Shown: piece by piece, positions 29,497 to 38,367 of the stretch
How the letters are laid out: each line of letters opens with the position of its first letter
Position numbering within the stretch: position 1 is the first letter of the stretch
NCBI RefSeq assembly: GCF_900583165.1
Contig: NZ_UTKY01000095.1
Coordinates: 1-64,000, forward strand
Source of the DNA: Pseudomonas viridiflava
GTDB lineage: Bacteria; Pseudomonadota; Gammaproteobacteria; Pseudomonadales; Pseudomonadaceae
Reading direction: 5' to 3'
Length of the DNA stretch: 64,000 nt
The notes under the pieces: generated by a model
The model's database searches: none
What the model was told of the DNA's origin: nothing
Seen by the model: the letters and a program-made list of their open reading frames with translations, nothing else
Translations under genes and position numbers: made by a program

Positions 29497-30999
29497 ATGC
29501 TCCAAACAATCACCCTCGCCGATGCCCCACTACGCTGGCAGGACGTCACCGCCGTCGCCCGCCACGGCGCAACCCTTGAGCTCTCGCCCCAAGCCTGGGC
29601 CCGCATCGACAATGCCCAAGCGATCGTGCAACGCATCGTCACCAGCGGCGAACGCGCCTACGGCGTCAACACCGGCCTGGGTGCCTTGTGCAACGTGTCG
29701 CTCGAGGGCGAGCAACTCAGCCAGTTGTCGCGCAATACGCTGTTGAGCCACGCCTGCGGCGTCGGCCCGGTGCTGAGCGACGAGCAGACTCGCGCAATCA
29801 TCTGCGCTGCTGTCATCAACTACAGCCACGGCAACTCCGGCCTGCATCCGCAGGTGGTACACGCGTTGCTGGCGCTGCTCAATCACGGCATCACGCCGCA
29901 AGTGCCGTCACAGGGCTCGGTGGGTTACCTGACCCATATGGCCCATGTCGGCGTGGCTTTGTTGGGTGTGGGCAATGTGAGTTACAACGGCCAGATCGTC
30001 CCGGCGCAACAAGCCCTGAGCGCCGAAGGTTTGCAGCCGGTGGTGCTCGGCGCCAAGGACGGCCTGTGCCTGGTCAACGGCACACCGTGCATGACCGGCC
30101 TGAGCTGCCTGGCCCTGGCCGATGCCCACCATTTGCTGCAATGGGCTGACGTGATCGGCGCCATGAGCTTCGAGGCCCAGCGCGGCCAGATCGATGCATT
30201 TGACGAAGAGATCATCGCACTCAAACCGCACCCCGGCATGCAACACGTCGGCATTAACCTGCGCGCATTGCTTGATGGCAGCGAAGTGATCGCCAGCAGC
30301 AAGGGCATCCGGACCCAGGACGCCTTGAGCCTGCGCTCGATCCCGCAGATCCACGGTGCGGCCCGCGATCAAGTCGAGCACGCCACCCGCCAGATCGAGA
30401 CCGAACTCAACAGTGCCACCGACAACCCGCTGGTACTCGGCACACCGGACAACTACCGCGTCGTATCCCAGGCCAACCCTCACGGCCAATCGGTCGCGCT
30501 GGCGGCGGATATGCTTGCCATTGCCATGGCCGAAATCGGCTCGGTGGCCGAACGCCGCCTGGACCGCCTGATCAACCCCCACGTCAGCGGCCTGCCGGCG
30601 TTCCTCGTCAGCAACCCCGGGGTCAACTCCGGGATGATGATCGTGCAATATGTCGCCGCGTCGCTGTGCGGGCAAAACCGCCAATTGGCGCAACCGGCGG
30701 TGCTCGACAACTTTGTCACCTCGGGCCTGCAGGAAGACCACCTGAGCATGGGCACCAACGCCGCGCTCAAGCTGCACCAAGTGCTGGCCAACGTGACGCA
30801 GATCCTCGCCATCGAGTACTTGCTGGCGGCCCAGGCGTTCGAATTCTTGAAAGACCAGCGTTTTGGTGCCGGCACCGACCGCGCCTGGCGCTTGCTGCGT
30901 GAAGTGGTCCCGGCCTACGAGCAGGACCGTTGGCTCGCGCCGGATATTGCGGCCGCTGCGCAGGTAGTCAAAGACACCGCATTCCCGAATTTGCACTAA
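29497..30999 (+). CDS. hutH1: HutH1: histidine ammonia-lyase-like protein lacking the MIO tripeptide (probable pseudoenzyme)
   Basis: 500 residues, aromatic amino-acid lyase fold throughout. Active HAL enzymes form the MIO electrophile from Ala-Ser-Gly in [11 protein letters not shown]. Here the segment reads GSVG-YLTHMAHV (G143 then Y144): aligned with hutH2, exactly those three residues are missing with the frame intact. Other changes: catalytic Tyr of QDPYSLR is Leu277 (QDALSLR), and the Phe of GGNFH is Pro328 (QANPH). Retained: Tyr55 (AYGVNTG), His85 (SHACGVG), Asn194 (VNGTP), Arg280 and Glu in QEDHLSMG. It is therefore unlikely to be a MIO-dependent lyase. Structural partner of HutH2, ligand sensor or different chemistry are options. 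The gene is undamaged and 25 bp before hutH2. Confidence 0.9.
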   Translation: MLQTITLADAPLRWQDVTAVARHGATLELSPQAWARIDNAQAIVQRIVTSGERAYGVNTGLGALCNVSLEGEQLSQLSRNTLLSHACGVGPVLSDEQTRAIICAAVINYSHGNSGLHPQVVHALLALLNHGITPQVPSQGSVGYLTHMAHVGVALLGVGNVSYNGQIVPAQQALSAEGLQPVVLGAKDGLCLVNGTPCMTGLSCLALADAHHLLQWADVIGAMSFEAQRGQIDAFDEEIIALKPHPGMQHVGINLRALLDGSEVIASSKGIRTQDALSLRSIPQIHGAARDQVEHATRQIETELNSATDNPLVLGTPDNYRVVSQANPHGQSVALAADMLAIAMAEIGSVAERRLDRLINPHVSGLPAFLVSNPGVNSGMMIVQYVAASLCGQNRQLAQPAVLDNFVTSGLQEDHLSMGTNAALKLHQVLANVTQILAIEYLLAAQAFEFLKDQRFGAGTDRAWRLLREVVPAYEQDRWLAPDIAAAAQVVKDTAFPNLH

Positions 31000-31023
31000 A
31001 AAATAATCACAAGGAGCACGACT

Positions 31024-32556
31024 GTGACTGCGCTTAATCTGATCCCGGGCCAACTGAGCCTTGCCCAATTGCGGGCCATCTACCAACAGCCAGTGACCCT
31101 CAGCCTGGATGACAGCGCCACGGCGCAGATCGACGCCAGCGTCGCCTGCGTTGAGCAGATTCTCGCCGAGAACCGCACCGCCTACGGCATCAACACCGGT
31201 TTCGGCCTGCTGGCTTCGACCCGCATCGCCAGTGAAGACCTGGAAAACCTCCAGCGCTCCCTGGTGTTGTCCCACGCCGCCGGGGTGGGTGAGCCCATCA
31301 GCGATGCGTTGGTGCGGTTGGTGATGGTGCTCAAGGTCAACAGCCTCAGCCGTGGGTTTTCCGGCATTCGTCGCCAGGTGATCGACGCGTTGATCGCGCT
31401 GATCAACGCCGAGGTTTATCCGCATATTCCGTTGAAAGGTTCGGTCGGTGCTTCCGGCGACCTGGCGCCGTTGGCGCACATGTCCCTGGTGCTGCTGGGC
31501 GAAGGCAAGGCGCGCTACAAGGGTGAATGGTTGGAGGCCACCGAGGCGCTGAAAGTCGCGGGCCTTGCGCCGCTGACCCTCGCCGCCAAAGAAGGCCTGG
31601 CGCTGCTCAACGGTACGCAGGTGTCCACCGCCTATGCCCTGCGTGGTCTGTTTGAAGGCGAAGACCTGTTTGCCGGCGCCCTGGCATGCGGTGCGCTCAC
31701 CGTGGAAGCGGTGCTGGGCTCACGCTCGCCGTTCGATGCGCGTATTCATGCCGCGCGCGGTCAGCGTGGGCAGATCGATTCGGCAGCGGCCTATCGCGAT
31801 CTGCTGGGCGAAAGCAGCCAGGTTTCCCAGTCGCACCAGAACTGCGACAAGGTACAAGACCCGTACTCCCTGCGTTGCCAGCCACAAGTCATGGGCGCCT
31901 GCCTGACCCAGTTCCGCCAGGCCGCCGAAGTGCTCGTGGTAGAAGCCAACGCCGTGTCGGATAACCCGTTGGTGTTTGCCGCCGAAGGTGATGTGATTTC
32001 CGGCGGCAACTTCCACGCCGAACCGGTGGCCATGGCTGCCGACAACATGGCACTGGCCATCGCCGAAATCGGCTCCCTGAGCGAGCGTCGTATCTCGCTG
32101 ATGATGGATAAGCACATGTCGCAACTGCCGCCGTTCCTGGTGGGCAATGGTGGGGTCAACTCCGGCTTTATGATTGCTCAAGTCACCGCCGCTGCGCTCG
32201 CCAGCGAAAACAAGGCGCTGGCCCACCCCCATAGCGTCGACAGCCTGCCGACCTCGGCGAACCAGGAAGACCACGTGTCCATGGCCCCGGCTGCCGGCAA
32301 GCGACTGTGGGAAATGGCCGAGAATACCCGCGGCGTGCTGGCCGTTGAATGGTTGGCCGCCTGCCAGGGCCTGGACCTGCGTGAAGGCCTGAAAACCTCG
32401 CCAAAACTGGAAAAAGCCCGCGCCATCCTGCGCAACACAGTCGCGTTCTACGACAAGGACCGCTTCTTCGCGCCCGACATCAACGCCGCCAGCGAACTGC
32501 TCGCCAGCCGCTGCCTGAATGAGCTGGTGCCAACCAACCTGCTGCCTAGCCTATAA
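31024..32556 (+). CDS. hutH2: Histidine ammonia-lyase HutH2
   Basis: 510 residues. Complete active site: MIO tripeptide A143-S144-G145 in [16 protein letters not shown], Tyr in [10 protein letters not shown], His in [25 protein letters not shown] and NQEDHVSM. It eliminates ammonia from L-histidine to give urocanate, the inducer of the pathway. The start codon is GTG 31024 with AAGGAG 9 nt upstream. It follows hutH1 after 24 bp with no permease gene between them, and precedes a REPIN and hutI. Confidence 0.97.
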   Translation: MTALNLIPGQLSLAQLRAIYQQPVTLSLDDSATAQIDASVACVEQILAENRTAYGINTGFGLLASTRIASEDLENLQRSLVLSHAAGVGEPISDALVRLVMVLKVNSLSRGFSGIRRQVIDALIALINAEVYPHIPLKGSVGASGDLAPLAHMSLVLLGEGKARYKGEWLEATEALKVAGLAPLTLAAKEGLALLNGTQVSTAYALRGLFEGEDLFAGALACGALTVEAVLGSRSPFDARIHAARGQRGQIDSAAAYRDLLGESSQVSQSHQNCDKVQDPYSLRCQPQVMGACLTQFRQAAEVLVVEANAVSDNPLVFAAEGDVISGGNFHAEPVAMAADNMALAIAEIGSLSERRISLMMDKHMSQLPPFLVGNGGVNSGFMIAQVTAAALASENKALAHPHSVDSLPTSANQEDHVSMAPAAGKRLWEMAENTRGVLAVEWLAACQGLDLREGLKTSPKLEKARAILRNTVAFYDKDRFFAPDINAASELLASRCLNELVPTNLLPSL

Positions 32557-32559
32557 CCT

Positions 32560-32660
32560 TGTAGGAGCGAGCTTGCTCGCGAAAATCTCAAGACCGCCGC
32601 GGGGTGTCAGGCTCCCTGCGTCATCGTTGACGTTTTTCGCGAGCAAGCTCGCTCCTACAG
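32560..32660. repeat. REPIN, S-type REP pair, inside the hut operon
   Basis: GTAGGAGCGAGCTTGCTCG from 32561 and its inverted copy ending at 32660, starting 4 bp after the hutH2 stop and ending about 30 bp before hutI. Confidence 0.88.
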
Positions 32661-32688
32661 GGGTTAATCATCACTAACGGAGGCGTTG

Positions 32689-33894
32689 ATGAAAACGCTT
32701 TGGCAACACTGTCACATCGCAACCATGGCGGGCGGCAACTACTCGATCATCGAGGACGCCGCCCTGGTGACCGCAGGCCCGCTCATCGAATGGATCGGCC
32801 CGCGCAGCCAAGCACCCTCGGCGGATTACGCTCAGGTGCATGACCTGCAAGGCGCGTGGGTCACCCCCGGCCTGATCGACTGCCACACCCACACCGTGTT
32901 CGGTGGTAATCGCAGTGGCGAATTCGAGCAGCGCCTGCAAGGCGTGAGCTACGCCGAAATCGCCGCCCAGGGTGGCGGTATCGCCAGCACCGTGTGCGCC
33001 ACTCGCACTGCAACGGAAGATGAACTGTTCGCAAGCGCCGACAAGCGCCTGCGCAGTTTGCTGCGCGACGGCGTGACCACGGTGGAGATCAAGTCCGGCT
33101 ACGGCCTGGACCTGGCCAACGAACGCAAGATGTTGCGGGTCGCCCGTCGCCTCGGCGAAGCGCTGCCGGTAAGCGTGCGCGCCACCTGCCTGGCGGCCCA
33201 TGCGCTGCCGCCGGAGTACAAGGACCGTGCCGACGAGTACATCGACCACATTTGCACCGAAATGCTGCCGGCCCTCGCGGCCGAAGGGCTGGTGGATGCA
33301 GTAGATGCATTCTGTGAATACCTGGCGTTTTCCACTGAGCAGGTGGAGCGCGTGTTCAAGGTGTCTCAGCAACTGGGGCTGCCGGTGAAGCTGCACGCCG
33401 AGCAACTCTCGTCGCTGCACGGCTCCAGCCTGGCGGCGCGTTACCACGCATTGTCGGCAGATCACCTGGAATTCATGACCGAAGACGATGCCATCGCCAT
33501 GGCCGCCTCCGGCACCGTCGCCGTATTGCTGCCGGGGGCGTTCTACTTTTTGCGCGAAACCCAGTTGCCGCCGATGGACGCCCTGCGCAAGCACGGCGTC
33601 AAGATCGCCATCGCCAGCGACCTCAACCCCGGCACATCACCGGCGCTGTCGGTGCGCCTGATGTTGAACATGGCTTGCACCCTGTTCCGCATGACGCCGG
33701 AAGAGGCCCTGGCTGGCGCCACCCAGCACGCGGCTACGGCGCTGGGCATGGGCGACACCCATGGCTCGCTGGAAGTGGGCAAGGTCGCGGATTTTGTCGC
33801 TTGGCAGATCGATCGCCCGGCCGATCTGGCCTACTGGCTAGGCGGCGAGCTGGATAAACGCGTCGTGCGCCATGGCGTCGACGTCACTGTTTAA
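32689..33894 (+). CDS. hutI: Imidazolonepropionase HutI
   Basis: 401 residues, amidohydrolase superfamily. It opens the ring of 4-imidazolone-5-propanoate to N-formimino-glutamate, the substrate of HutF. Metal ligands: His-x-His in [18 protein letters not shown], His in KLHAEQLSS, and Asp in [13 protein letters not shown] 32689 is chosen; it overlaps a TTG three bases earlier, and GGAGG lies 5 nt upstream. HutG follows after 10 bp. Confidence 0.97.
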   Translation: MKTLWQHCHIATMAGGNYSIIEDAALVTAGPLIEWIGPRSQAPSADYAQVHDLQGAWVTPGLIDCHTHTVFGGNRSGEFEQRLQGVSYAEIAAQGGGIASTVCATRTATEDELFASADKRLRSLLRDGVTTVEIKSGYGLDLANERKMLRVARRLGEALPVSVRATCLAAHALPPEYKDRADEYIDHICTEMLPALAAEGLVDAVDAFCEYLAFSTEQVERVFKVSQQLGLPVKLHAEQLSSLHGSSLAARYHALSADHLEFMTEDDAIAMAASGTVAVLLPGAFYFLRETQLPPMDALRKHGVKIAIASDLNPGTSPALSVRLMLNMACTLFRMTPEEALAGATQHAATALGMGDTHGSLEVGKVADFVAWQIDRPADLAYWLGGELDKRVVRHGVDVTV

Positions 33895-33904
33895 GGAGCG
33901 TGTT

Positions 33905-34705
33905 GTGGATAAGGTTCTGAACTTCAAACAAGGTCGCGTACCCCTGCTGATCAGCATGCCCCACGCTGGCTTGCGCCTGACACCTGTGGTCGAGGCCGGG
34001 TTGATCCCCGAGGCGCAAAGCCTGCCGGACACCGACTGGCACATCCCCACGTTGTATGACTTTGCCGAAGAACTCGGCGCCAGTACCTTGGCCGCCGAGT
34101 ATTCACGCTTTGTAATCGACCTGAACCGGCCGTCCGACGACAAACCGCTCTATGCCGGCGCCACCACCGGCCTGTACCCGGCCACGTTGTTCGACGGCGT
34201 GCCGTTGTTCCGCGAAGGGCTGGCGCCCAGCGAGGCCGAGCGTCTCAGCTACCTGCAAAAAATTTGGGGCCCATACCATCGTACGCTGCAAGAGGAACTG
34301 GCGCGGCTCAAGGCCGAGTTTGGTTATGCGCTGTTGTTCGATGCGCATTCGATCCGTTCGGTTATCCCGCATCTGTTCGACGGCAAGCTGCCGGACTTCA
34401 ACCTCGGCACCTTCAACGGTGCCGCGTGTGATCCTCAATTGGCCCGCCAGTTGGAAGCCATCTGCGCCGAGCATCCGCAGTTCACCCATGTGCTCAATGG
34501 TCGCTTCAAGGGTGGGCATATCACCCGTCATTACGGCGACCCGGCGCAGGACATTCATGCGGTGCAGCTGGAGTTGTGCCAGAGCACCTATATGGAAGAG
34601 GTTGAGCCGTTCCGCTACCGCGAGGATTTGGCCGCGCCGACGCGGGTAGTGTTGAAGCATCTGCTCGAAGCGTTTTTGGCCTGGGGAAAGCAGCGCTACG
34701 GCTGA
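33905..34705 (+). CDS. hutG: N-formylglutamate deformylase HutG
   Basis: 266 residues, N-formylglutamate amidohydrolase family. It releases formate and glutamate from N-formylglutamate, the last step of this branch. Visible: LLISMPHAGLRL, RFVIDLNRPSDD, and ALLFDAHSIRSVIPHLFDG with likely zinc ligands, then KGGHITRHYGDP. Start: GTG 33905 with AAGGAG 8 nt upstream; an in-frame ATG inside hutI (33872) would add 11 residues without a ribosome site. Last gene of the hut locus; a triple REP follows directly. Confidence 0.95.
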   Translation: MDKVLNFKQGRVPLLISMPHAGLRLTPVVEAGLIPEAQSLPDTDWHIPTLYDFAEELGASTLAAEYSRFVIDLNRPSDDKPLYAGATTGLYPATLFDGVPLFREGLAPSEAERLSYLQKIWGPYHRTLQEELARLKAEFGYALLFDAHSIRSVIPHLFDGKLPDFNLGTFNGAACDPQLARQLEAICAEHPQFTHVLNGRFKGGHITRHYGDPAQDIHAVQLELCQSTYMEEVEPFRYREDLAAPTRVVLKHLLEAFLAWGKQRYG

Positions 34706-34706
34706 A

Positions 34707-34839
34707 ACCGCTATCGGGGCAAGCCCCTCCCACACTTGGAATGCATTCACCTGTGGGAGGGGGCTTGCCCCCGATAGCGGTAGGTCAGCCACAACTTTAT
34801 CAACTGACACACCCTCATCGGGGGCAAGCCCCTCCCACA
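34707..34839. repeat. Three-REP composite (overlapping REPINs)
   Basis: Three G-type REPs: 34709-34732 (inverted), 34752-34780 (direct) and 34815-34839 (inverted). The first two have GTGGGA ends facing each other over a spacer of about 20 bp; the last two form the more usual outside-facing pair with the GGTCAGCC...CTGACACACC spacer. The middle copy is thus shared. It lies between hutG and pip. Confidence 0.8.
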
Positions 34840-34957
34840 ATTGGATCTGCATCGTCAGCGAGGGGCATGCTCAATGCACAATTCGGGTTTATAGTGCCAG
34901 ACGGCAAAATAAAAGACGTCCCCCCAGGGATGAACCCGACCCCCTACGGAGCGCGCA

Positions 34958-35929
34958 ATGCAGACTTGGTACCCGCAGATCAAACCCTACGCCCGGCACG
35001 ATCTGGCCGTCGATGACACCCACACCCTGTATGTCGATGAAAGCGGCTCCCCCGAAGGTTTGCCCGTCGTATTCATCCATGGTGGCCCTGGCGCCGGTTG
35101 CGACGCCCAGAGCCGCTGTTATTTCGACCCGAACCTGTACCGCATTGTCACCTTCGACCAGCGTGGCTGCGGCCGTTCCACGCCCCGCGCCAGCCTTGAA
35201 AACAACACCACCTGGGATCTGGTCGCCGACCTCGAGCGCATCCGTGAACACCTGGGCATCGATAAATGGGTGTTGTTCGGCGGCTCCTGGGGCTCGACCC
35301 TGGCCCTGGCCTATGCGCAGACCCACCCAGAGCGCGTGCATGGGCTGATCGTGCGCGGCATCTTCCTCGCGCGTCCGCAGGACATCGAGTGGTTCTACCA
35401 GGCTGGCGCCAGCCGGCTGTTCCCGGATTACTGGCAGGACTACCTGGCGCCGATCCCGCAGGACGAGCGCCACGACATGATCGCGGCCTACCACAAGCGC
35501 CTCACCGGCAACGACCAGATCGCCCAGATGCACGCGGCCAAGGCCTGGTCTGGTTGGGAAGGGCGCATGTTGGGCTTGTGCCCGAGCCCCCAACATGTGG
35601 AGCGCTTTTCCGAGCCGCAACGGGCGCTGTCCATTGCGCGCATCGAGTGCCATTACTTCACCAACAATTCGTTCCTTGAGCCCAATCAGCTGATCCGCGA
35701 CATGCACAAGATTGCCCATCTGCCTGGCGTAATCATTCACGGGCGCTACGATATGATCTGCCCGCTGGATAACGCCTGGGAATTGCACCAGGCTTGGCCC
35801 AACAGTGAGCTGCAGGTGATTCGTGAAGCCGGGCATGCGGCGTCCGAGCCTGGTATCACCGATGCCTTGGTGCGTGCGACCAGCCAAATGGCCCGTCGCT
35901 TGCTTGACCTGCCGCCTGAAGAAGCATGA
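34958..35929 (+). CDS. pip: Proline iminopeptidase
   Basis: 323 residues, alpha/beta-hydrolase of peptidase family S33. It removes N-terminal proline from peptides in the cytosol. Catalytic triad regions: Ser in [15 protein letters not shown], Asp in [12 protein letters not shown] and His in [11 protein letters not shown]. The oxyanion region HGGPGAGC and the [11 protein letters not shown] block are characteristic. Its stop overlaps the dtd ATG by 4 bp (ATGA), a conserved coupling with dtd in pseudomonads. Confidence 0.96.
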   Translation: MQTWYPQIKPYARHDLAVDDTHTLYVDESGSPEGLPVVFIHGGPGAGCDAQSRCYFDPNLYRIVTFDQRGCGRSTPRASLENNTTWDLVADLERIREHLGIDKWVLFGGSWGSTLALAYAQTHPERVHGLIVRGIFLARPQDIEWFYQAGASRLFPDYWQDYLAPIPQDERHDMIAAYHKRLTGNDQIAQMHAAKAWSGWEGRMLGLCPSPQHVERFSEPQRALSIARIECHYFTNNSFLEPNQLIRDMHKIAHLPGVIIHGRYDMICPLDNAWELHQAWPNSELQVIREAGHAASEPGITDALVRATSQMARRLLDLPPEEA

Positions 35930-36363
35930 AGGGTCTGTTGCAACGGGTGCGCGGCGCCCGGGTCGAGGTTGACGGCGAAATTGTCGGGGCCATTGACCAG
36001 GGTTTGCTGGTGCTGGTGGCCGTTGAACCTTTGGATACTCCGCAGAGTGCCGACAAACTGCTGCACAAGCTGCTTAACTATCGGGTGTTCAGCGACGACG
36101 AGGGCAAGATGAACCTGTCGCTGAAGGACGTGGGTGGCGGTTTGTTGCTGGTTTCGCAGTTCACGCTGGCGGCAGACACCAAGAGTGGGCTGCGGCCAAG
36201 TTTCACGACTGCGGCCCCGCCGGCCCTTGGGGCGGCGCTTTTCGACCATTTGTTGTTACAAGCGCAACAATTGCATGGCAAGGTGGCGTCAGGGCGTTTT
36301 GGCGCGGATATGCAGGTGCATTTGGTCAATGACGGGCCTGTCACCTTCCTCTTACAGACCTAA
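35926..36363 (+). CDS. dtd: D-aminoacyl-tRNA deacylase Dtd
   Basis: 145 residues, standard length. It hydrolyses D-aminoacyl-tRNAs and Gly-tRNA-Ala as a homodimer. Starts [17 protein letters not shown] and shows the two family motifs [18 protein letters not shown] and the C-terminal [15 protein letters not shown] carrying the cross-subunit Gly-cisPro-like segment (NDGPVT). Translationally coupled to pip. The following gap (36364-36630) has no gene that I can support and probably holds the opgG promoter. Confidence 0.96.
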   Translation: MKGLLQRVRGARVEVDGEIVGAIDQGLLVLVAVEPLDTPQSADKLLHKLLNYRVFSDDEGKMNLSLKDVGGGLLLVSQFTLAADTKSGLRPSFTTAAPPALGAALFDHLLLQAQQLHGKVASGRFGADMQVHLVNDGPVTFLLQT

Positions 36364-36630
36364 ATGTATTAAAAACGACTTTTAATGCCTAAAAACGCAG
36401 GGTTTCACTACAAATACTTCGTTGCCCCTGATGCGTTGTTTCGCGGGCTACTAGATAATCGCGCGCTACGGGGATCAGCGTTGTTTGGTCCATTTTTGAC
36501 TTAGGTAGAGACTTGTCCGATAGCCTCAGGGGAATCATTTTGACCCAGGGGAGTCGGAACAATGCTCGCCAACCTGGCATATAGATAGCTGGCCGTTGGT
36601 TTTTTGATCTGTTTTCGGCGAGGGTTGCTC

Positions 36631-38367
36631 GTGATTGTTAGTCCCTGTAATGCACCAAAATTGTCTGCCAAACGGTTACGAAACGTACTGGTGACGGGCT
36701 CTGCCCTGTTCTGCCTGTTCGGCGCGGGTCAACTGTGGGCATTCAGTCTGGATGATGTGTCGGCCAAGGCAAAAGAACTGGCCGGGCAGAAATACGAAGC
36801 TCCGCGCAGCAATCTGCCGAACGAATTCCGCGAAATGAAATTTGCTGACTATCAGAAAATTCGTTTCCGCAGCGAAAAAGCCGAGTGGGCCGACCAGGAC
36901 ACGCCGTTCAAGCTGTCCTTCTATCACCAGGGTATGCACTTCGATACACCGGTGAAAATCAACGAAATCACCGCCACCAGCGTCAACGAAATCAAGTACG
37001 ACCCGACGCGTTTCGATTTCGGCGACGTGAAATTTGATCCTAAAGCCACCGAACAACTGGGTTATGCCGGTTTCCGTGTGCTGTACCCGATCAACAAGGC
37101 CGACAAGCAAGACGAAATCATGACCATGCTGGGCGCGAGCTACTTCCGCGTGGTCGGCAAGGGCCAGGCGTATGGCCTGTCCGCCCGTGGCATGGCGATC
37201 GATACTGCATTGCCGTCTGGCGAAGAGTTCCCGCGTTTCACCGAGTTCTGGATCGAGCGTCCAAAGCCGGGTGAGAAGCAACTGGTGATCTTTGCCCTGC
37301 TGGACTCGCCGCGGGCTACTGGCGCCTACCGCCTGACCCTGCGCCCTGGTACCGACACCATTGTCGACGTCAAATCCCAGATGTACCTGCGCGACAAGGT
37401 CACCAAGCTGGGCGTTGCCCCGTTGACCAGCATGTACCTGTTCGGCGCGAACCAGCCATCCAAAGTGCTGAACTACCGTCGTGAATTGCACGACTCCAGC
37501 GGCCTGTCGATCCATGCCGGCAATGGCGAGTGGATCTGGCGCCCACTGAACAACCCTAAACACCTGTCGGTCAGCAACTTCACCGTCGAAAACCCACGTG
37601 GTTTCGGCCTGCTGCAACGCGGTCGCGATTTCAGCCATTACGAAGACCTGGACGACAACTACGACAAGCGCCCAAGCGCCTGGATCGAGCCTGAGGGCGA
37701 CTGGGGCAAAGGCACCGTCAACCTGGTAGAGATCCCGACCGCCGATGAAACCAACGACAACATCGTTGCGTTCTGGAGCCCGGAAACCTTGCCGGAACCC
37801 GGCCAGCCGCTGGACGTGGCGTACCGCCTGCACTGGACCATGGACGAAAAAGCCCTGCACCCGGCCGACAGTGCCTGGGTCAAGCAGACCCTGCGTTCGA
37901 CTGGCGACGTGAAACAGTCCAACCTGATCCGTCAGCCAGACGGCAGCGTGGCCTACCTGGTGGACTTCGAGGGCCCGTCCCTCAAGGCTCTGCCAGCGGA
38001 CGCCTCGGTTCGCAGTGAAGTCAGTGTTGGCGACAACGCTGAGCTGGTCGAAAACAGCGTGCGCTACAACGAGCACACCAAAGGCTGGCGCCTGACCCTG
38101 CGTATGAAGATCAAGGACGCAGGCAAGCCGACCGAAATGCGTGCCGCGCTGGTGCAGGATGTGGCTCCGCCCGCCGCCGTGCAGGACTCCAGCCATGTTC
38201 TCAAGGCCGACAAGGTCCTGGCCAAGCAACATGAAAAACAGGCCAAGAAAGACGCGAAAGACAAGGAAGCCAAGCAGCCAGAAGCTGCCCCAGCCACACC
38301 GGAGCCGATCAAGACCGAACACGTCCTGACCGAAACCTGGAGCTATCAGTTGCCTGCCGATGAGTAA
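36631..38367 (+). CDS. opgG: Osmoregulated periplasmic glucan biosynthesis protein OpgG (MdoG)
   Basis: 578 residues. Signal peptide around residues 12-37 ending QLWAF, preceded by a basic stretch (KLSAKRLR). The MdoG beta-sandwich domain begins [18 protein letters not shown] and continues with [17 protein letters not shown]. The C-terminal tail is Ala/Lys/Pro-rich and charged (about 525-565), longer than in E. coli. Start: GTG 36631 has GAGGG 7 nt upstream; an ATG nine codons earlier is possible. It works in the periplasm on glucans made by OpgH, whose gene overlaps by 8 bp. Confidence 0.94.
   Translation: MIVSPCNAPKLSAKRLRNVLVTGSALFCLFGAGQLWAFSLDDVSAKAKELAGQKYEAPRSNLPNEFREMKFADYQKIRFRSEKAEWADQDTPFKLSFYHQGMHFDTPVKINEITATSVNEIKYDPTRFDFGDVKFDPKATEQLGYAGFRVLYPINKADKQDEIMTMLGASYFRVVGKGQAYGLSARGMAIDTALPSGEEFPRFTEFWIERPKPGEKQLVIFALLDSPRATGAYRLTLRPGTDTIVDVKSQMYLRDKVTKLGVAPLTSMYLFGANQPSKVLNYRRELHDSSGLSIHAGNGEWIWRPLNNPKHLSVSNFTVENPRGFGLLQRGRDFSHYEDLDDNYDKRPSAWIEPEGDWGKGTVNLVEIPTADETNDNIVAFWSPETLPEPGQPLDVAYRLHWTMDEKALHPADSAWVKQTLRSTGDVKQSNLIRQPDGSVAYLVDFEGPSLKALPADASVRSEVSVGDNAELVENSVRYNEHTKGWRLTLRMKIKDAGKPTEMRAALVQDVAPPAAVQDSSHVLKADKVLAKQHEKQAKKDAKDKEAKQPEAAPATPEPIKTEHVLTETWSYQLPADE

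Noticed and set aside
36364-36630. Possible small gene in the dtd-opgG gap
   Set aside because: A 63-codon frame exists on the minus strand (36389-36580) but lacks a ribosome site, and its composition is not coding-like.
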